A stretch of DNA of 64,000 nucleotides from JAXGMQ01 sp040768585 (GTDB lineage: Bacteria > Caldisericota > Caldisericia > JAAYUI01): the NCBI GenBank assembly GCA_040768585.1, contig JAXGMQ010000001.1, forward strand, positions 1,860,001 through 1,924,000, given 5' to 3'. Below, one piece after another: positions 60,368 through 64,000 of this stretch (its first letter is position 1; the number at the start of each line of letters is the position of its first letter). The translations under genes were made by a program, and so were the position numbers. The notes below the pieces were generated by a model. The model was given only the letters and a program-made list of their open reading frames with translations, was not told the DNA's origin and made no database searches.

Positions 60368-61803
60368 AGCAGGATGTGAGATACATATTTGAGGACAGCA
60401 AACCCGGTAGGGTTGGATACTCGCTTCCATCTTGTGATGTGCCAGAGGCAAACCTTCCAGAAAACCTCACATCACCAGAGGTCGTCGGGTTGCCGGAGGT
60501 CTCTGAATCCGAGGTTGTCAGACACTTCACCGGGCTTGCCAGACAGAACTTTGGTGTAGACACAGGTTTCTATCCACTTGGCTCTTGCACCATGAAATAC
60601 AACCCAAAAATCAACGAGGAGATCGCCTCAAATCCAAGATTCACAAACATTCATCCCGATGCCCCAAAGTCGGCAGTTCAGGGAATCCTTGCCATTTTGC
60701 ACCAGCTTGAACACGACTACTGTGAGATTACTGGTATGGATGCCTTTACTCTCATCCCAGCAGCAGGCGCTCATGGTGAGTGGACGGGTATGAGCATCAT
60801 CAAAGCCTATCACACTAAGCGTGGCGAGACGCAGAGAACGAAGGTTCTCATCCCGGATTCTGCTCATGGCACGAATCCAGCGTCGGCAGCAGCAGCTGGT
60901 TTTGATGTTGTCACAATCAAGTCAGACGGCAAGGGTGGGGTTGATGTTGAGGATTTAATAGCCCATATGGATGACACGGTTGCAGGCTTGATGCTCACCA
61001 ACCCAAACACCGTTGGTATCTTTGACTCAAATATCATGACGATTGCCAATGTGGTGCATGAGCGTGGTGGATTGCTATATTATGACGGAGCGAACCTAAA
61101 TGCTCTTATGGGAATGAGCAGACCGGGAGATTTCGGTTTTGACGTTGTACATCTCAATCTTCACAAGACGTTCTCAACTCCACATGGCGCAGGTGGCCCA
61201 GGTTCAGCCCCAATCGGTGTTAAAAAAGAGCTTGCCAAATTCCTTCCGGCACCGGTTATTGTGAAAGATGGAGATAGTTTCAGATTTGATTTTGACAGAC
61301 CCGATTCGATGGGAACCATCATGGCAAGTTGGGGACATGTGTTGGTTTGTCTTAAGGCATACTGCTACAACCGCATGATGGGGGCAGATGGACTGAGAGA
61401 GGCAACCAAGCATGCCGTTCTTGCAGCAAACTATGTTAGAGTCAAACTCAATGACCTCTATCCAGAAGGTTATCCCGGAATCTGCATGCATGAGTGTGTG
61501 CTCTCTGGCTCCAAGTTGAAAGACTTTCATGTGAAGACTCTTGATGTGTCAAAAAGGCTCATGGACTACGGCTTCCACCCGCCAACGAACTACTTCCCGC
61601 TCATTGTTGATGAAGCGATCATGATTGAGCCAACAGAGACCGAGAACAAGGCAACACTTGATGCCTTCATCGATGCAATGAGAGCGATATTTGATGAGGC
61701 AAAGGAGGGTAAGATTGACCTCCACAGCGCTCCGTTCTCAACCCACATCTCCAGAGTCGATGAGGCTCAGGCGGCAAGAACACCAAAACTAAAGTGGGAA
61801 TAG
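60364..61803 (+). CDS. gcvPB: Glycine dehydrogenase (decarboxylating) subunit 2
   Basis: 479 aa, the PLP-binding half of the P protein. The Schiff-base Lys is in VVHLNLHKTFSTPHGAGGPG, and FYPLGSCTMKYNPKINEE is a conserved block. With gcvPA it decarboxylates glycine and loads the aminomethyl group on GcvH. Coupled to gcvPA through an ATGA overlap. Confidence 0.97.
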   Translation: MKQDVRYIFEDSKPGRVGYSLPSCDVPEANLPENLTSPEVVGLPEVSESEVVRHFTGLARQNFGVDTGFYPLGSCTMKYNPKINEEIASNPRFTNIHPDAPKSAVQGILAILHQLEHDYCEITGMDAFTLIPAAGAHGEWTGMSIIKAYHTKRGETQRTKVLIPDSAHGTNPASAAAAGFDVVTIKSDGKGGVDVEDLIAHMDDTVAGLMLTNPNTVGIFDSNIMTIANVVHERGGLLYYDGANLNALMGMSRPGDFGFDVVHLNLHKTFSTPHGAGGPGSAPIGVKKELAKFLPAPVIVKDGDSFRFDFDRPDSMGTIMASWGHVLVCLKAYCYNRMMGADGLREATKHAVLAANYVRVKLNDLYPEGYPGICMHECVLSGSKLKDFHVKTLDVSKRLMDYGFHPPTNYFPLIVDEAIMIEPTETENKATLDAFIDAMRAIFDEAKEGKIDLHSAPFSTHISRVDEAQAARTPKLKWE

Positions 61804-61810
61804 CCACGGT

Positions 61811-62368
61811 TTGATAGATTACACCAAGTACCTCAGAGAGACGGTTGCCGATATGGTGACCGTCTGTTCTGAGCTTTCGCACGTCAAGCTAAGACAGCTT
61901 GCGTTCAGTTTTGTCAGAGCAAAATCCACAAAAAGAAATGGTCTTCTCGCGTCGTTGACTCCCTTAAGGTTTGAGGATGGTCAGACCGTCACATCGAGAA
62001 GAGGGGTCTTGTATCAAATCCCGCAACTTGTGATAGGCGGAGTTGAGATGCTCTACATTGTGAGTTTTGTCTATCCTCGGTTTCTTGATCTGTCGTTTGA
62101 ACAGAAGACAAACACCATCATCCATGAGCTCTGGCATATCTCTGAGAAATTCGACGGTGATATCAGGCGATATCCCGGAAGAACGTTTGCTCATTCTGGC
62201 AGGAAATCGAAGTTTGATGAAGAAGTCGAGGCGGTGGCTACCAAATGGTTGCAAAGAACCTCCTTTTCACTGGATGTCCTGAAATTAAACTCAACGAATC
62301 TCATAAAGAAGTATGAGAAAGTTGTTGGACAGAAGGTCACTAAACCGCGACTTGTCAGGCTTCCTTGA
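61811..62368 (+). CDS. Putative metallopeptidase
   Basis: 185 aa. The core TIIHELWHISEKFDGD carries an HExxH-like zinc motif (HELWH), with a possible third ligand in the later RYPGRTFAHSG, so a small zinc protease of the phage-type 'putative metallopeptidase' family is plausible. No signal peptide. The annotated start is TTG at 61811, 7 bases after gcvPB and without a clear ribosome-binding site, so the true N-terminus is unsure. Probably co-transcribed with the gcv genes. Confidence 0.75.
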   Translation: MIDYTKYLRETVADMVTVCSELSHVKLRQLAFSFVRAKSTKRNGLLASLTPLRFEDGQTVTSRRGVLYQIPQLVIGGVEMLYIVSFVYPRFLDLSFEQKTNTIIHELWHISEKFDGDIRRYPGRTFAHSGRKSKFDEEVEAVATKWLQRTSFSLDVLKLNSTNLIKKYEKVVGQKVTKPRLVRLP

Positions 62369-62399
62369 CCCAAAAAGCCCAACACGGTAGCATTTATCA

Positions 62400-63125
62400 A
62401 TGATGAAAAGAATTATTTCTATCCTTCTGTTGTCGGTTATGGTCGCCTCTGCTGGTTGTTCAGAGGCTCAGGTATACCCAGAACAGATGATATGGGATGT
62501 CTACAGCGATTACTCATCAAGGGACAGTGAGCAATTTCTCACACTCATCGAGGGTAGACCAACAGAACACAGACTGTTGCTTGAGGTAAAAAAGGATGCA
62601 AGGCAGGCTTTTGATGAGTTTATGCTTGCCATGAAATCAGCTCTTCCAGGCGAAGATGGTGAGAAGGTTGAGTATCTACCAGCTTGTTTCCACGTCTTTG
62701 ACTCCGATGAGCCTCTGACAAGCTCAAGACTTTGGGAATGGTATGACTCAAAAGAGGATGCGGTGTTGCCGCTTGAGCCTCCCCACTCCTTCTTTGCTGA
62801 TTTTTTTGATCTTTTGTCTCAAACTGGAAAAACAGCACAGGCATGGGGAACCTTTGTTGAGGGTTCACAATTCGAGTCAAGTTTTGGTTCTTACCAAAAC
62901 TTTGTTGGATATTTCCCTGAGATTTCAAATAGAATGAAGTTTGCCAGAATTGCGGTCAGAGGGATTGAGATTCCGGACGAAGTAACTGCAATTTGTAGCA
63001 TTGACCTGCTGGGTTTTAAGAATCAAACTGGCGCATCAGGTGTATGGAGTTTTGAAAGAGTGCCTTTGAGATACATTCTCAAACTGAGAGAGGATGGATT
63101 ATGGGAATTGCAAGAACAGTTATAG
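62400..63125 (+). CDS. Lipoprotein of unknown function
   Basis: 241 aa with signal peptide (RIISILLLSVMVASAGC, lipobox ASAGC). The mature part is acidic and mixed helix/strand (for example WDVYSDYSSRDSEQFLTLIE), ending PLRYILKLREDGLWELQEQL, a pattern common to NTF2-like or DUF4878-like lipoproteins. The start is ATG 62400 or the adjacent ATG 62403. Overlaps the next lipoprotein by 25 bp. Confidence 0.75.
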   Translation: MMKRIISILLLSVMVASAGCSEAQVYPEQMIWDVYSDYSSRDSEQFLTLIEGRPTEHRLLLEVKKDARQAFDEFMLAMKSALPGEDGEKVEYLPACFHVFDSDEPLTSSRLWEWYDSKEDAVLPLEPPHSFFADFFDLLSQTGKTAQAWGTFVEGSQFESSFGSYQNFVGYFPEISNRMKFARIAVRGIEIPDEVTAICSIDLLGFKNQTGASGVWSFERVPLRYILKLREDGLWELQEQL

Positions 63126-63877
63126 TTTGTTTGTGCGCAATACTTCTTGTTTCGTGTGGTGGTGGCCCGAGGGTGGCAACCCCATCAGATGATGCCGACA
63201 TTCCGAGACTTGATAATAAACTCACGAATGCCGATAAGAACTATCTGCAGGATTTGAAAACAAAAAATCCGGAAGATTACGACCTTCTTTACGAACTCTC
63301 CAAGGATGATGATGATTTGATGATTGATTTTATTGACTCGGAATCCAAACGCGAAGACATCACAACAGAATATCGCGGTGAAGATGGAAAAACGTTGGGC
63401 AATATTGAGGAATTCCTCACAGTTTATTCTGTCGATGTCAATCCGTCTGATGCGATCAGAGAATTTTATGGATACATAAAATCGAATGAATTTGAGAAAG
63501 CGTTCGCAATGCTTCATCCTGACGGATTGGAGAAGCAGAAGTATAAAGACAATATCAACGCTTTTGTTTCAAGTTGGCGGGGCATGAGCAATGGTATGAG
63601 GTATAAGGATGTAAATGTGTACGGACTCTCAACCTATAGAGTTGGTGATGCGCCTGCGGTTGAGGCCGTCTATTCCATTTGGGGTTTCTTTGCTCCAACT
63701 GACATACAGAAGGATGCTCCTGGGTCGACCTTCATGCCACCTACTGGCATGGATGAAACCGAGGGTGAGAAAAAGGAAAGTGACGCCATAAGCTTGTGGG
63801 ACTATAGAGAATCAGGAAAGGCATCCATGATTCTCATGCCCCACCAAGGCAAGTGGCTAATCTATGCCCTGCCTTGA
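63101..63877 (+). CDS. Second lipoprotein, NTF2-like
   Basis: 258 aa, signal peptide with lipobox LLVSC (MGIARTVIVCLCAILLVSC). An acidic linker leads to a domain with PSDAIREFYGYIKSNEFEKA (typical NTF2-like helix) and a sheet ending SMILMPHQGKWLIYALP, which resembles the end of the 33241 lipoprotein. GAGAGAGG ribosome-binding site. Overlaps the gene before it and the one after it, so it is within an operon. Confidence 0.78.
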   Translation: MGIARTVIVCLCAILLVSCGGGPRVATPSDDADIPRLDNKLTNADKNYLQDLKTKNPEDYDLLYELSKDDDDLMIDFIDSESKREDITTEYRGEDGKTLGNIEEFLTVYSVDVNPSDAIREFYGYIKSNEFEKAFAMLHPDGLEKQKYKDNINAFVSSWRGMSNGMRYKDVNVYGLSTYRVGDAPAVEAVYSIWGFFAPTDIQKDAPGSTFMPPTGMDETEGEKKESDAISLWDYRESGKASMILMPHQGKWLIYALP

Positions 63878-64000
63878 TATTGCCCCCTGGAAGAGCTGGC
63901 TTTCTGCATCTGCCTGTATCCATTCTCTGATTGCTCATTTTGGAGTTGAGCAAGAACCTCTCGATGTTGCAGGTTTGTCTGGTTTTGCATTCAGAAATGC
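63864..64000 (+). CDS. Truncated gene at the window edge, BtrH-N-like start
   Basis: Starts at ATG 63864, overlapping the preceding stop by 14 bp, and is open to the window end (45 codons). The sequence WLSASACIHSLIAHFGVEQE and LSGFAFR resembles the N-terminal C-x-x-x..G..S.....GLSGxFxF pattern of the BtrH_N/C39-like domain. The family is a tentative call from a short piece. Confidence 0.5.
   Translation, partial: MPCLDIAPWKSWLSASACIHSLIAHFGVEQEPLDVAGLSGFAFRN

Overview
The window reads as a gene-dense chromosomal segment of an anaerobic or microaerophilic bacterium. Evidence is the O2/ROS defence set (flavodiiron protein with high-molecular-weight rubredoxin, cytochrome bd, desulfoferrodoxin, rubrerythrin, ferritin, PerR), a split glycine decarboxylase, many secreted proteins with copper-amine-oxidase-like 'stalk' domains or PQQ-type beta-propellers, and several lipoproteins. 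The glmU-prs-ctc order and the stalk domains resemble Firmicutes-like lineages, but the sequence alone does not fix the phylum. TGA is a genuine stop codon here (for example the ATGA overlap of gcvPA/gcvPB).

Layout. 1-1.9 kb: end of a chemotaxis/two-component cluster (CheW-like protein, unknown protein, two receiver proteins). 2.1-3.8 kb: mgtE with a strong promoter and a possible 26-aa leader peptide. 3.8-9.8 kb: one tight minus-strand operon (AhpD-like, GAF, cydAB, fprA, hrb, DUF2400-like). 10-12.5 kb: a second operon perR-rbr-dfx-ftn with a Fur/PerR box over the -10 and a strong terminator. 12.6-24 kb: surface proteins, including a giant Cys-rich repeat protein interrupted by an in-frame TGA. 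23.9-27.5 kb: tRNA-Gln, glmU, prs, ctc and a PPC/DUF296 gene. 27.6-42 kb: mixed genes (AT-rich secreted propeller, an intact and a decayed DinB, tRNA-Met/tRNA-Thr/tuf/rpmG, lipoproteins, a second TGA-interrupted propeller gene, APC permease, tRNA-Ser, FAD disulfide reductase, patatin, NYN protein). 42.3-50.5 kb: a kinase-AAA-TPR protein, its pseudokinase paralogue and a divergent PP2C phosphatase. 50.5-58.2 kb: MATE exporter and a five-gene operon built around a radical SAM/SPASM enzyme and a membrane protein with a (CHSA)n tail. 58.2-61.8 kb: glycine cleavage genes (two gcvH-type genes, gcvPA, gcvPB). 61.8-64 kb: metallopeptidase-like protein, two lipoproteins and a truncated gene.

The most novel-looking system is at 51996-58138. 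A DUF2207-like membrane protein ends in a 12-Cys/11-His tail with Cys every 4-5 residues. It is encoded directly upstream of, and abutting, a radical SAM enzyme that has a PqqD-like recognition domain and a SPASM domain. This looks like a RiPP-type modification system in which the substrate is a membrane-protein tail rather than a small free peptide. A GcvH-like lipoyl protein, a coiled-coil protein and a zinc-ribbon membrane protein share the operon.

Two window-wide patterns stand out. Many genes have a near-consensus sigma70-type promoter whose -10 lies only about 6-11 nt before the start codon, implying leaderless mRNAs. Two large secreted repeat proteins carry single in-frame TGA codons followed by more than 400 further open codons.
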